A DNA stretch of 64,000 nt from JBFWWP01 sp050246115 (GCA_050246115.1 JBFWWP010000031.1:1-64000), one strand, 5' to 3'; shown: positions 35,970-44,978, counted from the stretch's first letter. The notes: generated by a model not told the origin, from the letters alone. A program made the numbers and translations.

Positions 35970-36592
35970 CAGTATGTTGCTCCTCGAACACAGTCTTCCA
36001 TGGCGGCGGCGGTGAAGCCACGACGCTGCAGTGCTGTGCGGATCCTCTTGCGGGCGTCGTGAGTCAGTTTGTAAAGCGCATTCTGATTGGTGCCGAGCTG
36101 TCGTGCGATCTCGACGGTGGGTACGCCGCGTAGTTCAGCGAGAATGGCGACACGCTGTCGGTCAGTGAGTTCCGCGTCGATGGCCTCGTTCAGCGCGTTC
36201 ACGAGCTCTTCTTGCGCGGTGTGTGTCTCTTCGGCTCCGTGCTCGCGCACGCGCAAAGCCTGCTCACGGAGTTCCCGGAACCCGCGCTGTCCGCGCTCGC
36301 CCGCGATGCGCTTGCGGAGCGCCGTGAAAGCCACTCGAGTGGCCACGGAAGCAGCCCAGGTCGTGAATGCGCTGTCCCCGCGGAATGTGTGCTCGCTCTG
36401 GATCAGTCGCACCAGGGCATCCTGCACCACGTCGTCGAGGTCGAGATCGTCCCCGCGGCCGCCCAGCACTCTCCGCACCATTGCCTGCAGGAAGTCCCGC
36501 AGCTCATCGAGGGCTCGGTGGCTCTCCGTGTCGTTGGAGCGGAGAGCCTTCAGCCACTCTTCGTTCGATCGGGACGACACGCGCTGGGCCAA
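35969..36592 (-). CDS. ECF-type RNA polymerase sigma factor
   Basis: A ~207-residue sigma-70 family factor. Region 2 is visible as DDLDLDDVVQDALVRLIQSEHTFRGDSAFTTW (written in part), followed by ATRVAFTALRKR. Region 4 is ELTDRQRVAILAELRGVP, then VEIARQLGTNQNALYKLTHDARKRI. The start is unclear. A TTG at 36592 has AGGA eight bases upstream, while the frame is open to a TTG at 36694 that lacks a ribosome site. It heads a minus-strand group with a zinc-type anti-sigma, an AhpD-like and a YHS protein. Confidence 0.85.
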   Translation of the reverse strand: MAQRVSSRSNEEWLKALRSNDTESHRALDELRDFLQAMVRRVLGGRGDDLDLDDVVQDALVRLIQSEHTFRGDSAFTTWAASVATRVAFTALRKRIAGERGQRGFRELREQALRVREHGAEETHTAQEELVNALNEAIDAELTDRQRVAILAELRGVPTVEIARQLGTNQNALYKLTHDARKRIRTALQRRGFTAAAMEDCVRGATY

Positions 36593-36694
36593 GGTCGTGT
36601 TCCTGCCGTTGAGGTTCCGCGCACGAGATCCAGAGACCGGCCCACGAGTGTGCGGCCTGGATTTCCGAGACTCCAGGACCACCGCTCGAGACAA

Positions 36695-37110
36695 GCCTGC
36701 CTGCGGTTGGCGTCAAGGGCCAGGGGCGAGCGCTTGCCGAGGGCGTGCCCCGCCGAGATGCGGGACGCATAGACTCGGCCCTGCCCGGGCCGAAAACCAG
36801 CACACCACACACGGTCACGGTTCGACGCCGGGAGGCATAATGTCTTACGCACATATCGGCAGAAATCTGGGCCACGAGTTCGCGACCCGCCTCGCCCCCG
36901 AAAGCGATCCCCAGAGCCGCCCGCCTTCGAGGGCACAGAATGCGCGTCCTCGGTGCCTGGGGGACTGCGCGTCGTCCGCGGCCGCCAGCAGAGGAGTGGC
37001 AGCAGAGGCGTGGCAGCAACAATCGGAGGATGCCGGCGAGGAACCCGGCGCGTCGAAGCGCCGGCGCAGGGCCTGCCTTGCCGCGGCTACCGAAGGTCCG
37101 AAGCGACTAA
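36695..37110. other. Gene-free stretch upstream of the sigma factor
   Basis: No gene is supported. A short perfect hairpin (CCGGCGC at 37045-37051 and GCGCCGG at 37058-37064) is the only structure seen before the repeat element that begins at 37111. The sigma promoter should lie in the left part. Confidence 0.4.
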
Positions 37111-37290
37111 GGAGTCGCTCAGGAATGACTTCGACATATTACCGTCGATTGGGGTCAGGTTCGGCCGATCCGGAAAGCTCGGAACCGGAGGCGTAGCCTT
37201 AGATGAGATGAGGATTTCGAGGTTTTCCGGATCGGTCGAAGATGGCCCGAAGCGACGAGCAAGAGGGTGAAGTGATTCTTGGGCGACTCC
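37111..37290. mobile_element. MITE-like element, copy 1
   Basis: A 180-bp sequence that recurs at 57262-57440 with roughly 90% identity. The ends are inverted repeats of about 22 bp: GGAGTCGCTCAGGAATGAC at the left against the complement of the right end, TTCTTGGGCGACTCC. A second, internal inverted pair (GGCCGATCCGGAA and TTCCGGATCGGTC) means the whole element can fold into a long hairpin. TAA flanks both sides and may be a target-site duplication. It encodes no protein. The right end shares a base with the PAAR stop codon. Confidence 0.85.
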
Positions 37291-37574
37291 TAACCGAGAA
37301 GCACCGTAAAGCAGCCGGAGACGATCGTGCCGCCATGGTCGGTGCTGTCGCCCATGCGGGCGGCGTCCTCGTCGCCGATCTTCACCGAGCCTGAACCCTG
37401 GGAGATGGTGTCGGGGCGACCGATGCAGATGGCCTTGTCCGAGTTGCGGGCGGCCGGCATGAAGCCGATCAACACGGTGAAGCAACCCTTCACGATGGGG
37501 CCGCCGACGTGCGGCTTGGGGCCGTCGAACATCGGACAAACGTGCATGTCGCTGATGCGGGCGGCCGGTTGCAT
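37290..37574 (-). CDS. PAAR-domain spike-tip protein
   Basis: A 94-residue PAAR protein, the sharp cap of the type VI secretion VgrG spike. It begins QPAARISDMHVCPM, with the usual PHVGGPIVKGC and repeats the pattern PAARNSDKAICIG, IGDEDAARMGDSTDHGG, ending IVSGCFTVLLG. His and Cys residues in the repeats would coordinate the tip metal. It is the last gene of the VgrG cassette, 17 bp after the effector gene. Its stop codon abuts a MITE-like element. Confidence 0.94.
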   Translation of the reverse strand: MQPAARISDMHVCPMFDGPKPHVGGPIVKGCFTVLIGFMPAARNSDKAICIGRPDTISQGSGSVKIGDEDAARMGDSTDHGGTIVSGCFTVLLG

Positions 37575-37591
37575 CGTGGCGTGACCCCTTC

Positions 37592-40564
37592 CTACGAACC
37601 GTCGGTTCCTGAACCGTTGGCGTTGCCGATCGGTCGCACCGCGTACCACTTGACCGCCGACAAGGGAATCGTCCAGTCGCCCACGCCATGGGTTCGGAGG
37701 TGACACCCGTGCTGCTTCACCTTCTTGCCGCCGTCGAGGACCTCCTTGACCAGCACGCAGTGCCCCCCGGTCCCTTGCCACCATTGCAGGCAGTCTCCCG
37801 GCTGCAGCTGACTCGCTTCGGTGACCTCGGTTCCGAAGCCCCGCGTGACCAGCGCGTGTACGACTCCCTTCAGACGGGGATCGCGCGCACGGAGCAGTTC
37901 CTGGACGACCGCCTTCTTGCGCCGCCCCACCTCTTCCTTGCGTTTGGCCCGGGACCAAGTGGGATGCTCCCGGAGTACGTCGGCGGCGATGCCTCGATGC
38001 TCCGAGAGTACGATGTTCACCACGCTGCGTCCGGCAGCTCCGAGATCGTAGCCGCTGCGCCGGAGCACCTCGGCCACGTACGACGTGCACACCCAGACAT
38101 CGGGGTGATCCGTCGCGTTCCGATTCCAGCCATGACCTTCGAACCCGTCGGCCCGGCCGTAATCCGGATGCCGCGCTCGGAGTTCTCGTTCGAACAACAG
38201 CGACTCATCCAGGGTGTGCCGATAGCGACCGGTCGAGCGCACTCGGGGCGGACGCCGGAGCGACTCGCGATACTGCTCCGCGAACGGACACACCCCCTCC
38301 GTCATCGCCCAGCAACCGGCGCGTCCATCGGCAGTCGGCCCCGTCGGAATCGTGTTCGCGTGGTTGTCCGGGAACTTCGCGCGGCAGTGGCGCGGCCCCT
38401 GCCGGTCATCGTTGTGCTCCCCGAAGTCGGCCGCGCAAGGAAGCAGCTTCGGCAACGCGTTGTGCGGGAGCACGGCTCGTTGCCCATGGACCACGCACTC
38501 CGAGAGATCGAGGTCACGGCCTTTGGCATCGCGCGCTTGGAAGTGTACGTGCGTGGGACTGTCCTGGGTCGGGTTGCCGGTTCGACCCATGAGCCCGATG
38601 ACGTCGCCGGCCTTGGCGGTTGCGCCATCTTCGCCCCGGTACTCTTCGAGGTGGAAGAACTGCATCTTGGCGATGGGTTCGCGAATCCACGGGCCCACGT
38701 TCACGAAGCGCCCCGCCCCGGTGAGCTTGCCGCTCTGGTCCACTTGCTCACGCTGCTTCGTGACGCCGCCGCAAACAGCGAACACGCGATCCCCCGGATT
38801 GCCGGCGAGGTCGACGCCGTGGTGCATCTTCTTCGTGAACTCGACCAGCGCTTGATCGAATGTCTTGAACGGACCCGCATGGAGGTTCTGGTTCGCCGCT
38901 TCGCCGAGTCGATGGACGAACCACTGGTCTCCGTCCTTCTGGATGAAGCTGCGACCTCGATTCGCGCCGGCCGCACGCGAGGCCTCGGCCCGCGCCTCGT
39001 CGCGGGTCTCGAACTCCTTGTAGGTGCGATGCCCCACGACGTAGTAGGCGGCGCCCGTCTCGTCGCTCGCGCCGTCCGCGGCCCGCACGGCAGCATGCAG
39101 CCACTCGGCCACCGGCACGACCTTCCGGCAGAGGCGATCGGCCAGCTTGGGGTAGTGCTCCCGAATCCAGGCCTCCGCATCGGCTGCGGTGGCCGCCTCG
39201 GCCTCGACCTCGGCCGGCCTGCGCGCCTCGAACAAGTAGAACCGGTCGTGGAGCTTCTTCACATGCCGATCGAGGTGGGCGGCGCCGTAGACACGTCCGT
39301 CCTTGCCCCACGCCCCGTACCAACGCCCGCGCGCGGACTTCGAGGTCGACAGGAGGAGCGTCGGCTGATCGTCTTGCAACCCGCGACCGTTTCGGATCAA
39401 CGACGCGTTGCCCGGTTCCAGAACGTACTGATCGTCCTGAACCGGCAGCCACGTGGGCTGGCACCACACGAGGGCGAAGGTCCGAGCTTCGATCGGGGCG
39501 CGACACACGCCGAGGAGATCCGTCGTGTCGAAGGGCACTTCGATGAAGTTCTGAAACGGCACCACGACATCGCCTTGGACCAGTCGCCAGCCCGACTCCT
39601 TCTCGGTGCTCCCGGGCAGGTCTGCGCTCTCGGCCACGGTCAGGTCGTAGTCACAGCGCATGGGCCCGGCGGCCGGATTGCCGAACTCACCTTGGCGCAC
39701 CGGATCGATGACCTTCAGGTGCGCGAACTCGACGGTGACGGTTCCGGTCACGCCGGGAGGGAGCGGCACCGACAGCACACCGTTCTCATCGGTGGCGTGG
39801 CGCCGCGCGAGCAGGTCGTAGAGGGTCCGCGCCACGCTCCGATGGGAAGCGTTCGCCAGGGAGTAGGTCTTGCCGGTGAGTTTCGAGTACGCGGTCGCGA
39901 GCGTGCTACTGAACGCCGGTGTCATGACGCCATCCGCCGCGCCATCGTACTGCCCCAGCGCGATCAGCGAACTCTGCAGGTAAGCGACCCATACGCGCCG
40001 CTCCTGGCGCTTGGCCAGCAGTTGGTCGCGCTCGGCAAGCAGCCGTGCGAGGACGGCCTCCAGCTCGCGGGCGGCTTGCGTGTGCTGTTTGAGTTCCGCG
40101 AGGATCTCCGCGTACTCGCTGCGGAACTTCTCATGGACCTCGGGGCTCGAATCGTCGTTCTCGATGAACTCGCGTCCCTTCCCCTCGGAGCGATCGAGCG
40201 CGTCGCGCACTTGCGCAGCCTTGTCGTCCAGCTCTCGTCGGGCTTGGTCGACCTCCGCGAGAAGAGCCTCGAGGCGGCTCTCCTGCGCGTCGCCGAAGCT
40301 CGGTGCCCAGGGCGGCGGCGGGAACGGCAGGTCGAAGGCAAGATCCGCAAAGCGGTCGGCGTGGAACGAGGCGTCCTCACAGTTCTCGACATCGATGCGT
40401 TGGACGCGAGCCCCGCTGACCGGTCGCTGGGTATGGGCATCGAGGACGGTGAGCTGGAGCTGCGCTCCGAGCACGAGCGTCGCCCCAACCCCGTGCTCAG
40501 CCCCAGTCGGTTGACGGGCCGCATGCACCGTGGTCGGTACGCGGCGAATGGAAGCGGTCGTCAC
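37592..40564 (-). CDS. Bifunctional peptidoglycan peptidase, probable T6SS effector
   Basis: A 990-residue protein without a signal peptide. In order: an N-terminal region, a long coiled coil (about residues 95-195), a peptidoglycan-binding-like helical segment (LQSSLIALGQYDGAADGVMT), and a large middle region. An M23/LytM endopeptidase domain shows HHGVD (His581 or His582 and Asp585) and HVH (His672 and His674), the zinc-site residues. A C-terminal CHAP/NlpC-P60-like domain has a candidate nucleophile Cys826 (WVCTSYV) and His935 (GGHCVLV). A GTG at 40564 with GAGGAG seven bases upstream decides the start. Position between VgrG and PAAR genes makes delivery by type VI secretion likely. Confidence 0.88.
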   Translation of the reverse strand: MTTASIRRVPTTVHAARQPTGAEHGVGATLVLGAQLQLTVLDAHTQRPVSGARVQRIDVENCEDASFHADRFADLAFDLPFPPPPWAPSFGDAQESRLEALLAEVDQARRELDDKAAQVRDALDRSEGKGREFIENDDSSPEVHEKFRSEYAEILAELKQHTQAARELEAVLARLLAERDQLLAKRQERRVWVAYLQSSLIALGQYDGAADGVMTPAFSSTLATAYSKLTGKTYSLANASHRSVARTLYDLLARRHATDENGVLSVPLPPGVTGTVTVEFAHLKVIDPVRQGEFGNPAAGPMRCDYDLTVAESADLPGSTEKESGWRLVQGDVVVPFQNFIEVPFDTTDLLGVCRAPIEARTFALVWCQPTWLPVQDDQYVLEPGNASLIRNGRGLQDDQPTLLLSTSKSARGRWYGAWGKDGRVYGAAHLDRHVKKLHDRFYLFEARRPAEVEAEAATAADAEAWIREHYPKLADRLCRKVVPVAEWLHAAVRAADGASDETGAAYYVVGHRTYKEFETRDEARAEASRAAGANRGRSFIQKDGDQWFVHRLGEAANQNLHAGPFKTFDQALVEFTKKMHHGVDLAGNPGDRVFAVCGGVTKQREQVDQSGKLTGAGRFVNVGPWIREPIAKMQFFHLEEYRGEDGATAKAGDVIGLMGRTGNPTQDSPTHVHFQARDAKGRDLDLSECVVHGQRAVLPHNALPKLLPCAADFGEHNDDRQGPRHCRAKFPDNHANTIPTGPTADGRAGCWAMTEGVCPFAEQYRESLRRPPRVRSTGRYRHTLDESLLFERELRARHPDYGRADGFEGHGWNRNATDHPDVWVCTSYVAEVLRRSGYDLGAAGRSVVNIVLSEHRGIAADVLREHPTWSRAKRKEEVGRRKKAVVQELLRARDPRLKGVVHALVTRGFGTEVTEASQLQPGDCLQWWQGTGGHCVLVKEVLDGGKKVKQHGCHLRTHGVGDWTIPLSAVKWYAVRPIGNANGSGTDGS

Positions 40565-40604
40565 GGGTGAACTCCTCTCTCTCGGGCAGTGCCCGCGTTG
40601 CGGC

Positions 40605-41513
40605 TCAGTCGAGGGACGAGTCGACCTCGGTCTCGAACCAACCGGCACTCTCGTCCAACTCCTGGCGCGGCGCTCGCGGGTCCACCCACCACGCGCCCTC
40701 CGCATCGTGGAACGAGTCCACCCAAGCGTCGCCGCCCTCGGAGAGCTCGTCCTGCGGAGCCGGTTCGCGGTCGTGGTCGTCGTCCGCAAGAGACTCCGCG
40801 ACGTCCGCGTCCTCGACGCCCTCGGCTTCCGCCCGCGACTCCACGGACTCGAGAGTGTTGTGGTCCCCGTCGAGCACCTGGTCATCGTGGAGTTCCCGCA
40901 GGCGCGCGATGGTCTCGGCGTCCGGCTCGCCGCTCGGCACGAGCTCGGCACCGGACTCCGCGGCCTGAAACTCGCGAATCGCGCGTCGCGTTCGCGGCCC
41001 GAGAATGCCGTCGATCGGCCCGGGATCGAAGCCGAGGTTGCGCAAGCGCTGCTGCATGCCGGACACCGTGCGCGCGGGATCGAGACTGCCGAGTTCGATC
41101 GGGAACGTCCCCCAGGGAAGTGCGAGCGAGGCCGTCCGCAGAGTGCGGGAGACCTCGGCGGTGGCGAGCCCGTCGCCGCCGGTGCGGGCGGCGGGCTGCT
41201 TCTTGCCATCGACGACGAACGCGTACTCCACGTCCGCGAGGGGTTGGTGCACGAAGTCGAGCAGCCGCACGGACAGCTCGAGCTTGCCGGGTGCGCGGAA
41301 CGAGTTCTTCTGTTCCGTACCCGCGGCGACGACCTTCTCGACCGGGTCCGGAATCACCACTTCGTCGCCTGCCAACAGCACGTTCGGGTTGCCGCGTCGC
41401 GCGCGCAGCTCCTGGTTGGCGCCGTGCTCCCAGATCTTCTTCCAGGGCACGCCGTAGCGGCGCGCCAGAGTCCAGAGGCAGTCGCCGCTCGCAACGGTGT
41501 GCTGAATCGGCAT
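40605..41513 (-). CDS. LysM-like and peptidoglycan-binding domain protein
   Basis: A 302-residue protein with an N-terminal LysM-type motif (HTVASGDCLWTLARRYGVPW, then NPNVLLAGDEVVIPDP). A beta domain follows, then a PG_binding_1 helix bundle (MQQRLRNLGFDPGPIDGILG, PRTRRAIREFQ), and an acidic, low-complexity tail. No signal peptide. In VgrG cassettes such proteins act as adaptors or chaperones linking effector to spike, or bind cell wall. The ATG at 41513 has GGAGGAG upstream and follows the VgrG stop by two bases, so the pair is coupled. Confidence 0.9.
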   Translation of the reverse strand: MPIQHTVASGDCLWTLARRYGVPWKKIWEHGANQELRARRGNPNVLLAGDEVVIPDPVEKVVAAGTEQKNSFRAPGKLELSVRLLDFVHQPLADVEYAFVVDGKKQPAARTGGDGLATAEVSRTLRTASLALPWGTFPIELGSLDPARTVSGMQQRLRNLGFDPGPIDGILGPRTRRAIREFQAAESGAELVPSGEPDAETIARLRELHDDQVLDGDHNTLESVESRAEAEGVEDADVAESLADDDHDREPAPQDELSEGGDAWVDSFHDAEGAWWVDPRAPRQELDESAGWFETEVDSSLD

Positions 41514-41515
41514 CG

Positions 41516-43843
41516 TCACTCCTCCCAGGCGTCTTCGTCGAGCTTGGGAAAGGTCACCCGGCAATCCCCCGTGGGGATGCCCTCGACCCGAGCGAATCCG
41601 TGGGCGTCGAGGGTCCCCGTCGCCACCGTGCCGTCGGACAGCTCGAGCCGATAGGGCTCACCGGCGACGGGGAGGTCGTCCTCGTCGAGGAGCTCGATCT
41701 CGATCCAGGTCGTCTCGCCGTCTTCGCTCTCGCCGCGTCGGAAGGGTACCGCCGGAGACGAACCATACTTGCCCACGCCCCGTTCGATCTGTTCCGCCAT
41801 CCGCTCCGCGACCTCGCCAGGGTCCGCTTCGTCCGCGTCCTCGGCCTCCTCGGGCTCGGCGGGAGTGACGACGTCGCCGGCACTCCCACTCCCGGCGTCC
41901 GAGCCCGAGCCGGAGTTGATCTTCACGGTGTCGCCGTCGAGCACGATCTCGCCACCCTTGATCGTCACCCCGCTCGAGTCGATCACCACGGCATTGCTGC
42001 CACACACGAGGGTGATCCCATCGGTGCCTTCGATCACGATGTTGGCGCCCGTCAGGTAGTAGTCCCCCGTTACCTCTTCGGAGTGGCTCCCATCGAAGGA
42101 GTCGACGACGTCACCCGTCACGGTGATGGAGCGACCGTCGCCGATCTCGACCGCCTGCTTGCCAACCACCTTGAGGTGTCGATCCTTGCCCACGAGTTCG
42201 AGGTGGTCCTGTTCTACCTTGTCGTGGCGGTTGTTCTTCACGTGCTCGAACTTGTCCGACTCCACCACCAGGTGCCGATTGTTGGCGACCGTCTCGAACC
42301 GGTCGTTGCCGACCCGCAGATCGAAGTTGCGCTGGGCATGCATGAACAACTTCTCTTCGTCCTTGGTGTCGTCGAACCGCAGCTCGTTGAATCCGCCGCC
42401 CCCGGTCGTCGAGTTCGAGCGAAAACCGGAGTACGCTGCGTGGTCGGGCAAGGCAAACGCGGGCTTGGCGCCGCCGTTGTAGACACGCCCGGTGACGATC
42501 GGTCGATCGGGATTCCCTTCGAGAAACTCGACGATCACTTCGTGCCCCACACGCGGCAAGAACAGGCTGCCCCAGCCCTTGCCGGCCCAGAGCTGCGCGA
42601 CGCGGATCCAACAGGAGCTGGTCTCGTCCGCCTTGCCGTAGCGGTCCCAATGGAACAACACCTTCACGCGACCGTGCTCGTCGGTCCAGATCTCCTCACC
42701 CTCCTTGCCGACCACGATCGCTGTCTGCGGCCCTTGCACCACCGGCCGCGGGGTCGTGCACCGGGAGCGATAGGGGATGGCCGCCTCGAGCGCGGTGAAC
42801 TCGCACTCGACCACCGGCAGTTCGAACTCACGGCCCGATTCATAGGCGCTACTCGTCAGTCGATACTGAGTCGAGAGCACCAAGTACTCCTTTGCGAAGT
42901 CTTCCCGCGGGTGATCGACGAGTTCGAACAAGGAGCCGACAGCCACACCCCGCGCATTCGTGCGTCCGCGTACGATGCGCGCCTGGGCTTGCAGTTCCTC
43001 CGCGCGAATGCGGGCCTGGCGTTCCCCGGCGTCGAACTCGATGTAGCCACCGTCGAAGTCGAAGATCTCGGACTCGGGGGCGACCGGTTCGAGCCCCACG
43101 GGCGTTCGAACTCGGAGCTCCTTGTTGGGCGACAGATAGTCGAACGAACTCAAGGCCACGCCCGCCGTCGGCAGGTCCGTGGTCGCACACCAGGAGGTAA
43201 TGCGCTCACGCGACTCACGAGCGTCCCAACGCTGGTACTGGATCGTCTCGTAGGTCGGGAACACGTCGTGCGAGCTGCGAGAGTCCGAGAGCACGAGGAC
43301 ATGGCGCCCATCCTCGTGTCGGAAGAAGTAGTAGATTCCCTCTTCCTCGAGCAAGCGACTGACGAAGGCGAAGTCGGTCTCCCGATACTGGACGCAGTAC
43401 TCGCGTTCCGGGTAGGTCTCCGTGAGGCCGTCATCGAAATCGGTGAGGCCGTGTTCGCGGAAGATCCCCATGACCAGGTCCGGCACGGTCACGTTCTGGA
43501 ACACGCGGCAATCGGCGGTCCGCGTCAGGAACCAAGGCCAGGGAACGACCGTGGCCCGATAGTGGGCAAGCTCACCCTGAGCGTCGAGCTGCGTGAAACG
43601 GCTGACGAAACCGCAGAAGTAGCGCAGCCCCTCCCCCTCCAAGGCCAACCGCAGCGTGACGCTCTGTCCCACCAGGGCCCCGGCGTCCACCGCGTGGTCC
43701 TCACTCACGAGGTCGAGTTCGGCGGCGCCGAGCCGTCCCAGTTCCTCGTGGAGGTTCGCCTCACGAATCAGCAGCACGTCGTCACCGAGCGGGGTCGCCA
43801 GCGCGATCGGGCGGTGCTGCTGCGTCTTCAGTAACTCGGTCAT
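41516..43843 (-). CDS. vgrG: Type VI secretion system spike protein VgrG
   Basis: A 775-residue VgrG. The gp27-like base contains YFCGFVSRFTQLD, REYCVQYRETDFAFVSRLLE and EEGIYYFFRHEDG. The gp5-like OB-fold region has GRVKVLFHWDRYG, CWIRVAQLWAGKGWGSLFLP, VGHEVIVEFLEGNPDRPIVT. The following beta-helix needle is seen in FELRFDDTKD-type and VKNNRHDKVEQDHLELVGKD repeats. A C-terminal extension (TWIEIELLDEDDLPVAGEPY and GFARVEGIPTGDCRVTFP) is a common cargo-docking domain. Start ATG at 43843 with GGGAGG. No other T6SS structural gene lies in the window, so this is an orphan cargo island. Confidence 0.95.
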   Translation of the reverse strand: MTELLKTQQHRPIALATPLGDDVLLIREANLHEELGRLGAAELDLVSEDHAVDAGALVGQSVTLRLALEGEGLRYFCGFVSRFTQLDAQGELAHYRATVVPWPWFLTRTADCRVFQNVTVPDLVMGIFREHGLTDFDDGLTETYPEREYCVQYRETDFAFVSRLLEEEGIYYFFRHEDGRHVLVLSDSRSSHDVFPTYETIQYQRWDARESRERITSWCATTDLPTAGVALSSFDYLSPNKELRVRTPVGLEPVAPESEIFDFDGGYIEFDAGERQARIRAEELQAQARIVRGRTNARGVAVGSLFELVDHPREDFAKEYLVLSTQYRLTSSAYESGREFELPVVECEFTALEAAIPYRSRCTTPRPVVQGPQTAIVVGKEGEEIWTDEHGRVKVLFHWDRYGKADETSSCWIRVAQLWAGKGWGSLFLPRVGHEVIVEFLEGNPDRPIVTGRVYNGGAKPAFALPDHAAYSGFRSNSTTGGGGFNELRFDDTKDEEKLFMHAQRNFDLRVGNDRFETVANNRHLVVESDKFEHVKNNRHDKVEQDHLELVGKDRHLKVVGKQAVEIGDGRSITVTGDVVDSFDGSHSEEVTGDYYLTGANIVIEGTDGITLVCGSNAVVIDSSGVTIKGGEIVLDGDTVKINSGSGSDAGSGSAGDVVTPAEPEEAEDADEADPGEVAERMAEQIERGVGKYGSSPAVPFRRGESEDGETTWIEIELLDEDDLPVAGEPYRLELSDGTVATGTLDAHGFARVEGIPTGDCRVTFPKLDEDAWEE

Positions 43844-44093
43844 GTCGCCTCCCGGTCCGTGACCAACGCCCCGGCGGCACGCGGCCGCCAGCGCTACCGA
43901 ATGAGCAACAACGAGCGCCGGGAGGGCCAGGTGTTTCGGGAGGAACTCGGCGGCGCATTCGGAAGGAGCCGGAACGAGCGGGGAAGGGCGAGTCGCTGGG
44001 GCCGAGGGGGTGGCAGGCCTGGGGCCAGGTTCGTACGCGGAGGGTCCGCGGCTCCTGAGGAGTCTAAGCACGGCTTTGCACCGGGCCACGAGG

Positions 44094-44108
44094 GGCTTTG
44101 CGAAAGCC
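44094..44108. terminator. Small hairpin downstream of the acetyltransferase gene
   Basis: GGCTTT (44094-44099) and AAAGCC (44103-44108) with a three-base loop, 12 bases after the stop of the minus-strand acetyltransferase gene. The rest of the 276-bp gap to vgrG shows no gene. Confidence 0.45.
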
Positions 44109-44119
44109 TGTGAGGCGAG

Positions 44120-44968
44120 CTAGGTTGAGGCGATCGTGCCGTCCGCCTTGCGATGGCTCTGGAACCACGTCACGGCGAAGTCGACCAGGGTCCGTTGGTC
44201 CATGAGACGCGTCTCCGCCGATCCGACGCGTCCGACCGTCACGGCCTCGGTCCGTCGCTCGAGATCGGCGCCCAGGGCGACGAAGTCGTCGGAGTCGAGC
44301 ACGGGTTCGCGGTAGACGATCCAGATGCGATCGCGTCCCGCGAGCACCGGCGCGCCGTTTTCGACTTCGACCTGAGCGTCACCGAAAGCTCTCCGCTCCG
44401 CGAGGTGGAGCGACGTGTTGCGGTCGTGCCCTACCCCGAGCAGAAGCACCTTGGCGTGCAGGTCGTAGAGGGCTGCAAGGGGAGAGTTCGCGCCGGCCGG
44501 ATCGTCGAGCATCTGCGACTCGATGATGCGTTCTGCGTTCGGGCCCGCGGCCGCAACCGATGACGTTGGATGGTCGCTCCGAAGAACTCCCGGAAGGGTT
44601 CGGAACAGCTCGGCGATCGCGCCCATCCGGCGGGTCGGTGTGGTGCGAGGATCGAAGGCAGGCAAGGTCGCGCGTATCGTCGGCCACCACGCCTCGGGAA
44701 CCGGTGGGTTCATCCACGTGGCCGGGTCGGAAAGGCCCGCCGAGTGCGCCGGCATGACGATCGTCCCGTGCGGGCCGACGGCGGCGCGGAGCGCCGCGTT
44801 CACCGCCACCGCCCCACCACACACCCACCCCAGCGATCGGAGTGATGCATGGACGAGCACGGTATCCGCCTCCCGCACACCGAGGTCGACGAAGTCGCTC
44901 TCGAGCGAGTCGACCGTCACGGGCTCGTGGATGTTCTCGACCGTGCGCGCCTCGCCGCCAGAACCCAT
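44120..44968 (-). CDS. AAC(3)-family aminoglycoside N-acetyltransferase-like protein
   Basis: A 282-residue protein of the aminoglycoside 3-N-acetyltransferase (antibiotic_NAT) family, which uses acetyl-CoA. Conserved pieces are VLVHASLRSLGWVCGG, GTIVMPAHSAGLSDPATW, FRTLPGVLRSDHPTSSVAAAG, and VLLLGVGHDRNTSLHLAE. Chromosomal members like this often have unknown physiological substrates, so resistance should not be assumed. The ATG at 44968 has GAGAGG five bases upstream. It lies between the type VI cassette and the radical SAM gene with its own upstream tandem repeat. Confidence 0.9.
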   Translation of the reverse strand: MGSGGEARTVENIHEPVTVDSLESDFVDLGVREADTVLVHASLRSLGWVCGGAVAVNAALRAAVGPHGTIVMPAHSAGLSDPATWMNPPVPEAWWPTIRATLPAFDPRTTPTRRMGAIAELFRTLPGVLRSDHPTSSVAAAGPNAERIIESQMLDDPAGANSPLAALYDLHAKVLLLGVGHDRNTSLHLAERRAFGDAQVEVENGAPVLAGRDRIWIVYREPVLDSDDFVALGADLERRTEAVTVGRVGSAETRLMDQRTLVDFAVTWFQSHRKADGTIAST

Positions 44969-44978
44969 GATGGCCTCT

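Noticed and set aside
37290..37290. Insertion of the repeat element disrupting the PAAR gene
   Set aside because: The PAAR protein keeps its full expected length and ends in an in-frame TAG; the element begins at the last base of that codon.
37688..40570. A 960-codon plus-strand open frame antisense to the effector gene
   Set aside because: It mirrors the high-GC third-position bias of the real minus-strand gene, shows no domain and has no ribosome site; the opposite strand has catalytic motifs.
40589..43834. A 1081-codon plus-strand open frame antisense to the LysM and VgrG genes
   Set aside because: Arg/Pro-rich shadow of two clear genes on the other strand; no motif.
44120..44968. Clinical-type aminoglycoside resistance gene
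   Set aside because: It is a chromosomal family member without mobile context; resistance cannot be inferred from the fold alone.
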